This document shows, in pieces, positions 54,390 through 63,960 of a DNA stretch of 64,000 nucleotides. The notes beneath the pieces were generated by a model, which did not search any database, was not told the origin of the DNA, and saw only the letters and a list, made by a program, of their open reading frames with translations. The stretch is taken from positions 3,963,353 through 4,027,352 of the forward strand of contig NZ_CP025025.1 of assembly GCF_002874535.1 (NCBI RefSeq), in the 5' to 3' direction. Position numbers and translations under genes: made by a program. Each line of letters opens with the position of its first letter. Position 1 is the stretch's first letter. This DNA is from Mesobacillus jeotgali (lineage in GTDB: Bacteria > Bacillota > Bacilli > Bacillales > Cytobacillaceae).

Positions 54390-55145
54390 ATGTTACTAAA
54401 AAACAAACTAATGATTGTTATTATGTTGCTGCTCTGTTTTTTACCAAACCATGCAGCACTCGCTGAAGAACTAAATGAGAGTAAAACTGTTATCTTCTAT
54501 GTCTCTCACCAGGATGACGAGCTTCTGACAATGGGAAGCTCAATCGTTCACTATGTGCAACGAGGGTATGAAGTTCACCTTGTTCTTTTAACAGACGGCG
54601 CATCTTCAAAAGCGATTAACACGGTTAATAAACGGTTGAATGAAGAAGCATATTCACCATTAACAGTAAAGGACTTTTCCAGGGCTCGTTTTCGTGAATT
54701 TGTAGAGTCCGCTAAAGCCCTGGGCATTAAACGGAGAAATATGCATTTCGAATATATGCGTGATGGAGCCACCAATGCAGGAGAAATTGAAAAAGTCATT
54801 CGCCGTTTCAAGGCCGAATTCCCATCCGCTGAACATACAGCCTTTAGCTATCATGACGACCACATTGACCACCGGAATTCCGGTCTTGCTCTTCTGAATT
54901 TGTATAACCTCGGTATGCTGAGCGAGACAAAGTTCTATATACAAAATGTTGAACGCCATTTGTGGCCAGGTGAATATGAGGATTATCACTCTAGTTACGA
55001 TACTTTTATCGAAAGAGCCATCCTGGCTTATTCTTTATGGGACCCTGCTTATAAAAGATACGCTATTGGCAATACATCTGTAAGCTATGATTTCAAAAAA
55101 CTGCTAGAAGATCCAAGAGGTAAATACCACTATCCCAACCAATAA
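54390..55145 (+). CDS. Secreted PIG-L/LmbE family deacetylase
   Basis: A zinc-dependent N-acetylglucosamine-type deacetylase of 251 aa. A signal peptide or anchor (MLLKNKLMIVIMLLLCFLPN, cleavage near ALA-EE) places it outside the cell. Metal and catalytic residues are in SHQDDE (H40, D42, D43) and HDDHIDHR. Most family members are cytosolic and act on small GlcNAc conjugates; an exported one could deacetylate a wall or capsule glycan. Downstream partner of the LRR gene, ended by a terminator. Confidence 0.9.
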   Translation: MLLKNKLMIVIMLLLCFLPNHAALAEELNESKTVIFYVSHQDDELLTMGSSIVHYVQRGYEVHLVLLTDGASSKAINTVNKRLNEEAYSPLTVKDFSRARFREFVESAKALGIKRRNMHFEYMRDGATNAGEIEKVIRRFKAEFPSAEHTAFSYHDDHIDHRNSGLALLNLYNLGMLSETKFYIQNVERHLWPGEYEDYHSSYDTFIERAILAYSLWDPAYKRYAIGNTSVSYDFKKLLEDPRGKYHYPNQ

Positions 55146-55155
55146 AATATTAAAT

Positions 55156-55205
55156 CACCCGGTCAATTAACAGGTTCTTTTATGTTGATTGGCCGGGTGT
55201 TTTCG
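55156..55205 (+). terminator. Terminator after the deacetylase
   Basis: CACCCGGTCAAT / GATTGGCCGGGTG stem (one bulge) with a 19-nt loop, then TTTTCG. Confidence 0.8.
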
Positions 55206-55207
55206 TT

Positions 55208-55569
55208 ATGATTTTTATTATTTGAAACTCAGGAACCATCATTAAAAATTGTAACGTTAATTTCTCTTTACAAATTACTTAAAAACGAATCATAAACAAT
55301 AAGTATGTTATAATACTTTTTGTTTCAAATTAAGATATCTAGTATTTTATTTAGGCTCTTTTCTCAAAACTTTGTTGCTATTGACTACTAATTAGGATTG
55401 AATGACCTATTTTTCTTCGAAAAGTTGACTGTTTTATAAGAGAAGAGCATGCAAACTTAATACCGACCTGCAAAATGCCTAATATTACGTTAAAATCGGC
55501 TTTAGGATTATAACAACAACCTTTTCGAAAACAGCAATTATCTAAAAATAAAAAACAGGGTGATTTTTA
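55208..55569. other. Intergenic region before the glycosyltransferase-ligase operon
   Basis: AT-rich and gene-free. GTTATAAT at 55307-55314 is a good -10 hexamer without a clear -35; the leader to the next start would be about 250 nt. I see no riboswitch consensus in it. Confidence 0.4.
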
Positions 55570-56373
55570 ATGATAAGTGTTATTGTTCCCACTTTAGGGA
55601 CACGTCAAATGGAACTCATACGCCTTTTCGATAGTCTGGAAAATCAATCAAATAGTGATTTCGAGGTTATTCTTGTGTCTCAGGACAACGAAGAGAAAAT
55701 AAAGAATCTCCTTTCTGACTATAATTTTTCACATAAGCATATTCACATTAATAAAAAGGGCTTATCACATGCCCGAAATGTGGGCTTGAACTATATTTCC
55801 GGCGATATAGTCACTTTTTCAGACGACGATTGTTGGTATTTGAATAACAGTTTTGAAAAAGTGCATTCTTATTTTAAAAATTCCACTGCAGGAATTATTT
55901 GTTTTCAAATGTTTGACCCTGATAAAAACGAGTATTTAAAGAATTACCCTGCTGAAGCCCAGCCAACGGTTTCCAAAAGAGGGTTGTGGTCCAAGTCATC
56001 AATTGAGATTTTCATTGACTTAAAAAAGGTAAAGAAAGAACATCTTCATTTTGATGAGGAGTTTGGCCTTGGCGCGAAGTATCCGTCAGGAGAGGAAAAC
56101 ATTCTCTTGTTTGATTTATATTCTTTAGGGTATCAAATTGCTTATGAACCAGAATTGATTGTTTACCACGAGAAGAAAGATATCGTTACAAGACTGAATA
56201 CAAAAACGGTTCTGGGTAAGGGGCCTATGTTCAAACGGATGTACAATACACCGGTTTCCCTGGCACTAATTACATTGTTCTTTTTCAAAAAGTACAACTT
56301 AATCCAAGGAGAAAATAAGGCCAAGCTTTTAATATCATCATTAAATGAAACGATTCGTTATAATAAAAGTTAA
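55570..56373 (+). CDS. Family 2 glycosyltransferase
   Basis: The 267-aa GT-A protein begins MISVIVPTLGTRQMELIRLF, with VSQDNEEKIKN, GLSHARNVGLNYISGDIVTF and the metal-binding FSDDDCWYLN. An E-E motif (FGLGAKYPSGEENILLFDLY) sits near residue 170. No membrane segment. First gene of a three-gene unit with the ligase/polymerase and a GT4, so it probably adds a sugar to the same polymer. Confidence 0.87.
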   Translation: MISVIVPTLGTRQMELIRLFDSLENQSNSDFEVILVSQDNEEKIKNLLSDYNFSHKHIHINKKGLSHARNVGLNYISGDIVTFSDDDCWYLNNSFEKVHSYFKNSTAGIICFQMFDPDKNEYLKNYPAEAQPTVSKRGLWSKSSIEIFIDLKKVKKEHLHFDEEFGLGAKYPSGEENILLFDLYSLGYQIAYEPELIVYHEKKDIVTRLNTKTVLGKGPMFKRMYNTPVSLALITLFFFKKYNLIQGENKAKLLISSLNETIRYNKS

Positions 56374-56455
56374 TTTTAATTGGGCTTCAATTAGATTACA
56401 AAACCTAAACAGTATGAACTGTATATTATAAAAATAATTTAATAGGGAGAATAAC

Positions 56456-57847
56456 ATGCAGACTAATGAGTTAACAAAAAAACATAAATTGATTTTCCTT
56501 GTTTTGATTGCTTTACTGATGTTTAAACCGGCACCAGGCATATTATTCGGTGCTTTTTCAGTTAAGATCATTCCCATCATAATCTTACTAATCAGTTTCG
56601 TCGTTTTGCTCATCATGACAAAAGACTGGTTATTGAAAAGTCCAAATAACCTCTACTATTTAGACAAAAAACCAGATTATGTAACAATTTTTCTATCACT
56701 AGGAGCCCTCTCACTCATTATTTCCACTGTGTATGGAATTATAGCATTACCGAAGGCAGGGCTGGGTGACTTTATTGAACTATATCGATATGCCTTTTAT
56801 ATTTCATTTTATTTAATCGCAAGAGAAGTCAAAGTTCCATCAATTAAACAACTTTTCTTTCCGATTTTCCTTTTTATCTTAGCGATTGAGATATTCGGTA
56901 TACTGCAATTCTTTAATATCTTTAATATTAATAATCATATCGGTTTATTATATACACAAAGTGAAAGCTTATATAAGATGATTGACCATCAGCATAGAGT
57001 GACAAGTACATTCCAGAATCCGAATATGTATGGATCTTTCTTGATCATTGTTGTCGCATTGGTCCTTTCATATATGACAATTTACAAAACGAATCCGATT
57101 ATTGTATATGGCTTTATTACTCTAAGCTTGCTAAGTGTATTCTTTACTACTTCTAGAACAGCTGTCATTATTACAGCTGGAGTTATTGTCTACTGGCTAC
57201 TGTTAAGACTCGTTTTAAGAAAAGGTACTTTTATCAAGTCTCTGTCTCAAGGTCTAATCGTACTCGGTATCTTTGCCATGCTTGCACTCGTAGTCATCCC
57301 TAAGGTTCCATACCTTGACTATGCTGCAGATCAAATCATTTCCGGACTTTCCGCAAATGCTCCAAGTGAAGGCGGAGAAGATTCAGAAGGCGAAGATGGT
57401 GACAACTCGAATTCCGAAGAAGACGATGAGCGACTTAAGAGAAGTGTTGAATCGGTAAGTTCTTTTAAAAACAGATATTACTATTGGAATCTAAATCTGG
57501 AGAAGTTCAAGGAGTCCCCTATCATTGGCTCAGGTCCAATGAAAGAAGGATTTGTCCGTTTTGCAGATAATTCATACCTCTATACTTTGGCAAGATATGG
57601 TGTTTTAGGCCTTTTAGTTCTAGCCGGCATGTATCTATACATTTATGCAAGGACTTTTTACTCCATCCTTAAAGAAAATAAGTCAAAACAATTTCTTGGA
57701 TTGGCTATAAACCTTACAATCGTCGGTTATGCAGTAATGGGAATGGTTGCTGAGGTTTGGTACAATCTTCAATCAATCACCGTTTTATTTATCATTATCG
57801 GGCTAATGTTCAATAAATTTATTAGCGATGAGGAAGAAAGTATATGA
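56456..57847 (+). CDS. O-antigen ligase / polymerase-like membrane protein
   Basis: The 463-aa protein has 10-12 membrane helices and the Wzy_C (O-antigen ligase) region, including RVTSTFQNPNMYGSFLIIVV, FFTTSRTAVIITAGVIVYWL, and IGSGPMKEGFVRFADNSYLY in the large external loop. That loop also holds a very acidic stretch, SEGGEDSEGEDGDNSNSEED, before the catalytic region. It should polymerise or transfer a lipid-linked glycan outside the membrane. It ends four bases inside the next gene. Confidence 0.88.
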   Translation: MQTNELTKKHKLIFLVLIALLMFKPAPGILFGAFSVKIIPIIILLISFVVLLIMTKDWLLKSPNNLYYLDKKPDYVTIFLSLGALSLIISTVYGIIALPKAGLGDFIELYRYAFYISFYLIAREVKVPSIKQLFFPIFLFILAIEIFGILQFFNIFNINNHIGLLYTQSESLYKMIDHQHRVTSTFQNPNMYGSFLIIVVALVLSYMTIYKTNPIIVYGFITLSLLSVFFTTSRTAVIITAGVIVYWLLLRLVLRKGTFIKSLSQGLIVLGIFAMLALVVIPKVPYLDYAADQIISGLSANAPSEGGEDSEGEDGDNSNSEEDDERLKRSVESVSSFKNRYYYWNLNLEKFKESPIIGSGPMKEGFVRFADNSYLYTLARYGVLGLLVLAGMYLYIYARTFYSILKENKSKQFLGLAINLTIVGYAVMGMVAEVWYNLQSITVLFIIIGLMFNKFISDEEESI

Positions 57848-59028
57848 AAATAATCTATCTTTCCTGGTTTTCATCAGGAGAAGGTTCACAAGTACACGCA
57901 AGTGAATTTATAGAAGCAATGGAACAGTTGGGACATGAAGTCATCCCTGTTGAATTATCATTGCGCAAGCAAAATCAAGCCTCCAATATCCAGCGGACAA
58001 AGGAGCTTCAACAAAAGAGCAATAAGCTCAAATTAATCTTAAGGGAAGCAAGATCAGTTGCAATGAATATCCCAAGGGTATTGAGACTGACCAAGCTTAT
58101 TAAGGAACACAAACCCGATTGTGTTATTAATCGATATTCCCCTTATGATCTATCAGCCATTATAGCTGGTAAACTAATGAATGTTCCCGTGATTTACGAG
58201 GTGAATGCTTCTGTTGTATTTGAAAGAGATCTTGAGAAGCGTTTCTATATTAAAGGTTTGTTGAATTGGTTTGAAAAGAAAGTGTTCAAAAGTTCTGATG
58301 CTGTGACTGTCGTATCTAATGAACTGAAAAGATACTTTGCGGAAAATAGTTATGATGTATCCAAAACTATTGTTGTGCCAAATGGTGTTGATATTGATAA
58401 ATTCAGTCTCGATGCCCCTGCTCCTGATTTCCTAGTCCCGCTAAAGGAAAAATGGGAAAATGACGTGGTCATTGGCTTCCTGGGTAGTTTAAAATCTTGG
58501 CACGGAGTTGAAAGAGGAATAGATATCCTTCCAGATTTGCTCAAACATATACCGAATCTTCGCTTCTTGATAATAGGAGATGGTAATGAGCGAGAGCGTC
58601 TCGAAAATAAGATAAATGAGCTATCACTTACTGAATATGTTAAAATAACAGGATTTCTTGACCATAAAGAGATTCCAGGTGCTCTTAACCTTATGGATAT
58701 TGCGATTGCACCATATAAGGATATTGAGTTTTTCCACTTCTCTCCACTTAAAATCTTTGAATATATGGCGATGGGTAAACCGGTTGTAGCTCCTGCCCTC
58801 GGTCAATGTAAAGAGTTAATTGAAACAGGTTACAACGGAATACTTCTAGAAGAAAACACGAACGACCACCTTGCTGAAGCAATTAAAAAGATTGCTGATA
58901 ATGATGAGCTTCGTGGCCAAATGGCCTTCAACGCAAGGGATTTTATTGAAAAGCACTACACCTGGAAGGCAAATGCCAAAAAGTATGAAACAGCCATACT
59001 TGAAATAAAAAGTGAAAAAAGGAAATAG
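57844..59028 (+). CDS. Family 4 glycosyltransferase
   Basis: The 394-aa GT-B enzyme has IIYLSWFSSGEGSQVHASEF at the N-terminus, PVIYEVNASVVFERDLEKRF, VVPNGVDIDKFSLD, donor-site VIGFLGSLKSWHGVERGIDI and the E-motif HFSPLKIFEYMAMGKPVVAP. Its ATG overlaps the ligase stop (ATGA), so translation is coupled. Last gene of the three-gene glycan unit. Confidence 0.9.
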   Translation: MKIIYLSWFSSGEGSQVHASEFIEAMEQLGHEVIPVELSLRKQNQASNIQRTKELQQKSNKLKLILREARSVAMNIPRVLRLTKLIKEHKPDCVINRYSPYDLSAIIAGKLMNVPVIYEVNASVVFERDLEKRFYIKGLLNWFEKKVFKSSDAVTVVSNELKRYFAENSYDVSKTIVVPNGVDIDKFSLDAPAPDFLVPLKEKWENDVVIGFLGSLKSWHGVERGIDILPDLLKHIPNLRFLIIGDGNERERLENKINELSLTEYVKITGFLDHKEIPGALNLMDIAIAPYKDIEFFHFSPLKIFEYMAMGKPVVAPALGQCKELIETGYNGILLEENTNDHLAEAIKKIADNDELRGQMAFNARDFIEKHYTWKANAKKYETAILEIKSEKRK

Positions 59029-59062
59029 AAGAAACCCTTGCGAAATGCAAGGGTTTCTTCGT
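59029..59062. terminator. Bidirectional terminator
   Basis: GAAACCCTTGC / GCAAGGGTTTC stem with a GAAAT loop between convergent genes; T tails on both sides. Confidence 0.85.
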
Positions 59063-59063
59063 T

Positions 59064-61538
59064 TTATTTTGCTATTTTCAATCCTAGATGAGTCAATTGT
59101 CCACCAGGCAAAGCCTTTTCTCCCCCAAGAGCATAGATGGGATATGAACGACTCGATACATATGATTTCGTAACGTTTTCTACTTTTAATGGATTTACCA
59201 GAACAATTGCCCCATTCCTGCGATTTGCAAGCCCTGAAGCCGTAACAGCATCTGGATAATCCTCATAATCTGTTTTCACTGAAGTGCCTCTCACAAGTAT
59301 CAATGTATCTGGATTTGTAAGTTTTTTTATCGTATTAATATTTGTATCATAGCGGCTATGTCCAGCTATTCTGACAACCTCGATTCCCTTACGCTTCAAG
59401 TCACTTTCAACTTGATTGCTGATAGCAGCTTCACCTCCAAGAATATACACTTTCTTAATAGCCTCTGGCAGCTGCATTGGAATTTTTTCCTTTTGTGAAA
59501 GGTAAATTGGAATATGCTTGCTCACCGAAATACTGGAAGCTGAAAGGGCATCAGCAACTGTGATCCCATTGGCGATGATTGCTTCATTTTGATTAGTTAA
59601 CCCAGCAGCTCTGCCAATGTTAACGGACGTTTCGAACCTATCTTTTCCATCTATACGTTGAACGGTATACCCCTTATTCTTAAGTAATATTTCTACAGAC
59701 CTATCAATGGCATTCTTACCGCCTAATAGATAGATTTTTTCCGGTTTAAGTCTAGAAATTTCATCAAGTGTAACAGTATCAATCTGTTTAGGGAAAGTTA
59801 GCAGGATCGGGCTATCCTTCATGGCAGCAATCCCTGCAGCAGACAGTGCGTCTGCTGGATTATCTGCTCTTGCAAGGATGATTGATTTTTCTTGATGTGT
59901 TAATCCACTTGGCCAGCCTTTCCTGGAAATTTTAACAGCTGTTTGAGTCCGGCTGCTCCCTTCAATACGATGATAACTGCTCGAAGATACTTTCAGCTTG
60001 TACCGGTTCTTTGACCATCTGTAGTTAAAATCGCTGATTTCAATATAGTAAGTACCCGGATTAACCCTCAATGATAATTTTTCTGTTCCACCGATGCCCA
60101 GATTGTCCATTATTTCTTCCCATTCTGTATGCCCATTGGCTACTTTTTTTATTGTAACTTTAATGTCGTGGGAAGCGGGACTAGTGGTTTGAAAAGATAA
60201 ATCACTGACTTCATTATTTACAAACTTGTAGTAGTCCACATCATCGGGAATTTGGATGCTTTCCTCGTATGTATGGCCTACCTTTATCAATCTGGCCTGA
60301 CTCACAGAGTTTCCCACATCGTCGTGTAATGAAGGGTTAGGCATTAGAAGTGCTTTAACAGCATCAATTTGTCCAAAGCCCTTGGTTTCAGTCCAACTAC
60401 GCTCCGTTGAATTCTCTAATTTCCACTCTATTTCCGATGGAGATAATTTCGGGTCTTGGCTCAGCAACATGGAAGCAATTCCAGATACGATTGGTGCTGA
60501 AAAAGACGTACCATCCACAAACTCATACTCTTCGCGAAGACCTGTCGATACAATTCCTTCTCCTGGAGCTACAAGATCCAATGAATCACCGTAGTTAGAA
60601 AAGGCTGAGAGTTTTCCCTCTTGGTCTACACTTCCCACGCCAATAACAAATGGATATGCTGCCGGAAAGGCTACTGGAGCTCCATAATCATTACCAGTAG
60701 CAGCTATCAAAGTAATCCCCTTTATATAAGCTTCCTTGAGAGCATCGTATTCCATATGGTTCCCCTCTTCAGAACCATAGCTCATATTAATGATCTGAGC
60801 TTTGTTATCAATCGCATAGTAAATGCCTTCTATAACATCAGTCAACTGAATCGTGGTTTGATCAGTAATTTTCACGGGAAGGATTTCTACATTCTCATTA
60901 ATCCCCGCTATACCGATTCCATTGTTTTTTATTCCGGCAATGATTCCTGCAATGTTTGTACCATGGCCGATTAGATCCGTCTGAAAGGGAGTATTCGCTG
61001 GAATGTCATAACCAGGAAGCACCTTTCCTGCAAGTTCAGAATGTGGATCCACTCCAGAATCAAGCACTGCAACTCTTACAGGGTGAGGGTTTTGTATATA
61101 TCCCCAGGCATTATGAATATTCAAAGCAGGTATATGCCATTGATCGTTAAAAAAAGGATCATCAGATACATTCAAATGCTCATATAGATAGTTGGGTTCT
61201 ACATATTCAATTCCAGGATATTGCGCTAACTTATCTAACATTTTTTGATAGCTAAAGTGAACTGGAACTTCAACAATGACGATGCCTCTGCTATCAAGAG
61301 CAGTCGGTGATTCCTTCTCTATTAAACCAAGACTCTCAAGATTAACATTCCCATTTTTTAACTTTATTAAAATCTGTCGCCCATGAATATTATTTGTGAT
61401 TTCCGTCGTAGAACTTAACCTTTTAAATGATTGCTTCGAAAACTTCTCCCCAGCAAGAACTTCATGGTTGGAAGCAAATGAAAAAGCCAGGATCAATAAA
61501 GTCACGATGAATAAAGCATATTTCCTATTCCGCTTCAT
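59064..61538 (-). CDS. Subtilisin-family serine protease with CWB2 repeats
   Basis: The 824-aa protein has a signal peptide to about residue 29 and an I9-like propeptide at 50-125 (ILIKLKNG ... GIEYVEPNYLYE). The S8 catalytic domain at 135-385 has D160 (AVLDSGVDPHSEL), H192 (IGHGTNIAGIIAG), N283 (ATGND) and S345 (DGTSFSAPIVSGIAS). A PPC-like beta domain follows at about 400-500 (DDVDYYKFVNNE) and three CWB2 repeats at 505-824. A wall-docked subtilase may mature neighbouring surface proteins; that is inference. Confidence 0.95.
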   Translation of the reverse strand: MKRNRKYALFIVTLLILAFSFASNHEVLAGEKFSKQSFKRLSSTTEITNNIHGRQILIKLKNGNVNLESLGLIEKESPTALDSRGIVIVEVPVHFSYQKMLDKLAQYPGIEYVEPNYLYEHLNVSDDPFFNDQWHIPALNIHNAWGYIQNPHPVRVAVLDSGVDPHSELAGKVLPGYDIPANTPFQTDLIGHGTNIAGIIAGIKNNGIGIAGINENVEILPVKITDQTTIQLTDVIEGIYYAIDNKAQIINMSYGSEEGNHMEYDALKEAYIKGITLIAATGNDYGAPVAFPAAYPFVIGVGSVDQEGKLSAFSNYGDSLDLVAPGEGIVSTGLREEYEFVDGTSFSAPIVSGIASMLLSQDPKLSPSEIEWKLENSTERSWTETKGFGQIDAVKALLMPNPSLHDDVGNSVSQARLIKVGHTYEESIQIPDDVDYYKFVNNEVSDLSFQTTSPASHDIKVTIKKVANGHTEWEEIMDNLGIGGTEKLSLRVNPGTYYIEISDFNYRWSKNRYKLKVSSSSYHRIEGSSRTQTAVKISRKGWPSGLTHQEKSIILARADNPADALSAAGIAAMKDSPILLTFPKQIDTVTLDEISRLKPEKIYLLGGKNAIDRSVEILLKNKGYTVQRIDGKDRFETSVNIGRAAGLTNQNEAIIANGITVADALSASSISVSKHIPIYLSQKEKIPMQLPEAIKKVYILGGEAAISNQVESDLKRKGIEVVRIAGHSRYDTNINTIKKLTNPDTLILVRGTSVKTDYEDYPDAVTASGLANRRNGAIVLVNPLKVENVTKSYVSSRSYPIYALGGEKALPGGQLTHLGLKIAK

Positions 61539-61683
61539 AGGGCATTCCCCTTTATTAAAAATTAAGAGTTTAAAGATTATTATTCTATTTTAATTCTATA
61601 TATGCACAGCTCATATAAAATAGTATTTCCAGTTAATTCTATCACACTTTTAAAGTCAACTCTTATACCTTCTTAAAGGTAAA

Positions 61684-61718
61684 GAAAGAAGAGGAGACCA
61701 ATAAGTGGTCCCCTCTTT
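61684..61718 (-). terminator. Terminator of the last CWB2 gene
   Basis: Minus-strand GAGGGGACCA / TGGTCTCCTC stem, then TTCTTTCTTT. Confidence 0.8.
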
Positions 61719-61722
61719 CAAG

Positions 61723-63960
61723 TTATTCCATTAGCAACCTGACCACTTGACGGTCAATAACACGCTGTCCACCTAGTACATTGAAGTGCTGTAATCCATT
61801 TTCTTTTAACACGGCATCCACTTCCGATGGAACTCTGCTATATTCTACAAGTAGTAAATTATTGTTTTGTTTAGCAGCTAGCACTGCTCCTGATAGTGCA
61901 TCGGGGAAACTTGTTCCGTTAGCCACCATTACCTCTTTTGAGGAAAGGTTGAATTTATTGAACAGCTTCGCCGCTGTATCATATCTATTTGCTCCGGCAA
62001 TTCTCTCCGAATCCGGAATCCCTGATAATATTCTTTCGTCGATGACCGCCTTCCCACCAACTACATATGCTCCAGTACTCTTATCTAAAACTTGAGCTGT
62101 ATGAAAAGGGACCCTTTCTTTTTCCACTAGAAGGACGGGATATCCTTTTTGGGCTGCTATAGTTCCAGCAGCAAGTGCATCTGGAAAGTCATGTCCATTA
62201 ACGACAAAAGCTTTACCCGAAGGATTATCAATTAACCTGGAGATTTTCGCAGCAGTTTCAAACCTGTTCCCCCCGGCTATACGTTCCACCTTTAGTCCTA
62301 ATGAGACCAATTTATCTTGAACTGCCTTATCAATTGCAGAATTCCCACCCAAAATCACTGCCTTTTCAGCATTTAGTCGAGAAATCTCGGCAATCGTAGC
62401 ACTCGGCAAGGAATCTTTTTCTGACAGTAGCAAAGGAGCATTCAACTGATAAGCTAACGGAGTGCCCGACAGCGCATCCGGAAAGTTGTCTCCTCTGGCA
62501 ATCAGAACTGTATCTGCGTGTGCCCAGCCTGTAGAAGAGATTTCTGCAGCTGTTTCGTATCTTCCAGCGCCCGCTACCCGGGTATAAGTAGGTCCGAATG
62601 ATGCATTCGTCTGGTGGAACTCTCCACTATGTCCGACCCATTTGGCAATCCATGCCCAGGCAGCATGATGTGCCACCCATTCTTCTCTTCCTCGATAAGT
62701 ATCTTCCTCATGAGCGGCATAAGTTCGGCCATCATAATGGCGATTTTGCATATCAAGGACTTTCTGGGCATGAAGCGGCTCCCAGTAATCACCTTTCCTG
62801 CTCGCCAGCCCATCGAAACCAAACTCGTTCGCAAAGATATCCAGTGTTGCAAATTGCATTCTCCGATCATTACCCCAATCATTCCCCTCAGGGTAATAAA
62901 TGTCAGAAGAACCCTCTCTATATATAGTCCCTCCTGGGGGCAGATAATCTTGTGAATCAAATGGTACATCTACCAGACTTTTATATACGATATCCGAATT
63001 AAAGAATGCTGCTTCCGGTGTTGGCATGCCAGCCAGTGTATAATGCAAAGCAGAAGTATTATTGAACGCAATAAATTCCATATAATCGGGATGAATAAAA
63101 CCATGATTTATGACGGTTCCATCTTGATTGATATTGGTCCCACTAATCCAATTTTTTATTGACTTTCCATTCACTACAGTTTCATTCTTTAAGTCAGATG
63201 GCATAGCTGCAGATGAAATCATCAATTCTAGATTTTTGGACATCCATAATTTCCAATTGCTATGATTAGGCATCATTGCTGTAGCCAGCTGCAGAATTTG
63301 AGAGTTCCATGCATTTTCTTCCGCTTTTGTGTCACCCTTATAAACGGTATTCCCTGCTGGATCCTTCCAATATGGTACTTGATAAAGAATTAAGCGGTTA
63401 GCTTCATACTCAACCATCTTCCTGACATATTCCCTCTCTGCGGCAGAAAGTTTATCCCATATCAGCCAACCTGCAAGTCCTGAAAAATTCGCCCAATGCG
63501 CTGATTGCCAGTGGCTTCCCCAGCCACCAGGAGAATTTGCTTTATGTCTATATGATAGAGAACTTACTAGCTTGACAGTTTTCTTTACAGCTTCTTCTTT
63601 TGCTACACCTGTAACCTCTGGGTCATAAAGCCCAAATGCAAGTGATGTGGCCATTCCTAATGACATAGCAGACGGATGCCGAATTTCATGTTCCAGAACA
63701 CCGCCAAACTGCAAGTAGGTACTGCTTTGGCTATCAAAATCCCGAACTTCGTTCCACCATGTTGATAGCCCATATTTATTCGTATTAAGGAGAATTTCTT
63801 TTATTCTAAGCGCTTCTGAATCATTTGGATTCCCATTGTTGAAGGAGGACCATTGTATCGGATTCACAGCATTTGATTCAGCTCCAACCACATTTTGTGG
63901 AAATATTGGCATGAGCATGATCAAAGCAATCAAATATACTATTGCTTTCCACCTATTCAT
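61723..63960 (-). CDS. Secreted CWB2 protein with a large, probably alpha/alpha-toroid domain
   Basis: The 745-aa protein has a signal peptide (MNRWKAIVYLIALIMLMPIF..., cleavage near VGA-ES), a ~425-residue N-terminal domain and three CWB2 repeats from about 455. The N-terminal domain is helical and Trp-rich, with GGWGSHWQSAHWANFSGLAG, NQDGTVINHGFIHPDYMEF and LPPGGTIYREGSSDIYYPEG. It resembles the toroid fold of heparinase, chondroitin or alginate lyases, with N, H and Y/R residues suitable for catalysis, but I cannot assign a family or substrate. GGAGTGAAC lies before the ATG. Confidence 0.8.
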   Translation of the reverse strand: MNRWKAIVYLIALIMLMPIFPQNVVGAESNAVNPIQWSSFNNGNPNDSEALRIKEILLNTNKYGLSTWWNEVRDFDSQSSTYLQFGGVLEHEIRHPSAMSLGMATSLAFGLYDPEVTGVAKEEAVKKTVKLVSSLSYRHKANSPGGWGSHWQSAHWANFSGLAGWLIWDKLSAAEREYVRKMVEYEANRLILYQVPYWKDPAGNTVYKGDTKAEENAWNSQILQLATAMMPNHSNWKLWMSKNLELMISSAAMPSDLKNETVVNGKSIKNWISGTNINQDGTVINHGFIHPDYMEFIAFNNTSALHYTLAGMPTPEAAFFNSDIVYKSLVDVPFDSQDYLPPGGTIYREGSSDIYYPEGNDWGNDRRMQFATLDIFANEFGFDGLASRKGDYWEPLHAQKVLDMQNRHYDGRTYAAHEEDTYRGREEWVAHHAAWAWIAKWVGHSGEFHQTNASFGPTYTRVAGAGRYETAAEISSTGWAHADTVLIARGDNFPDALSGTPLAYQLNAPLLLSEKDSLPSATIAEISRLNAEKAVILGGNSAIDKAVQDKLVSLGLKVERIAGGNRFETAAKISRLIDNPSGKAFVVNGHDFPDALAAGTIAAQKGYPVLLVEKERVPFHTAQVLDKSTGAYVVGGKAVIDERILSGIPDSERIAGANRYDTAAKLFNKFNLSSKEVMVANGTSFPDALSGAVLAAKQNNNLLLVEYSRVPSEVDAVLKENGLQHFNVLGGQRVIDRQVVRLLME

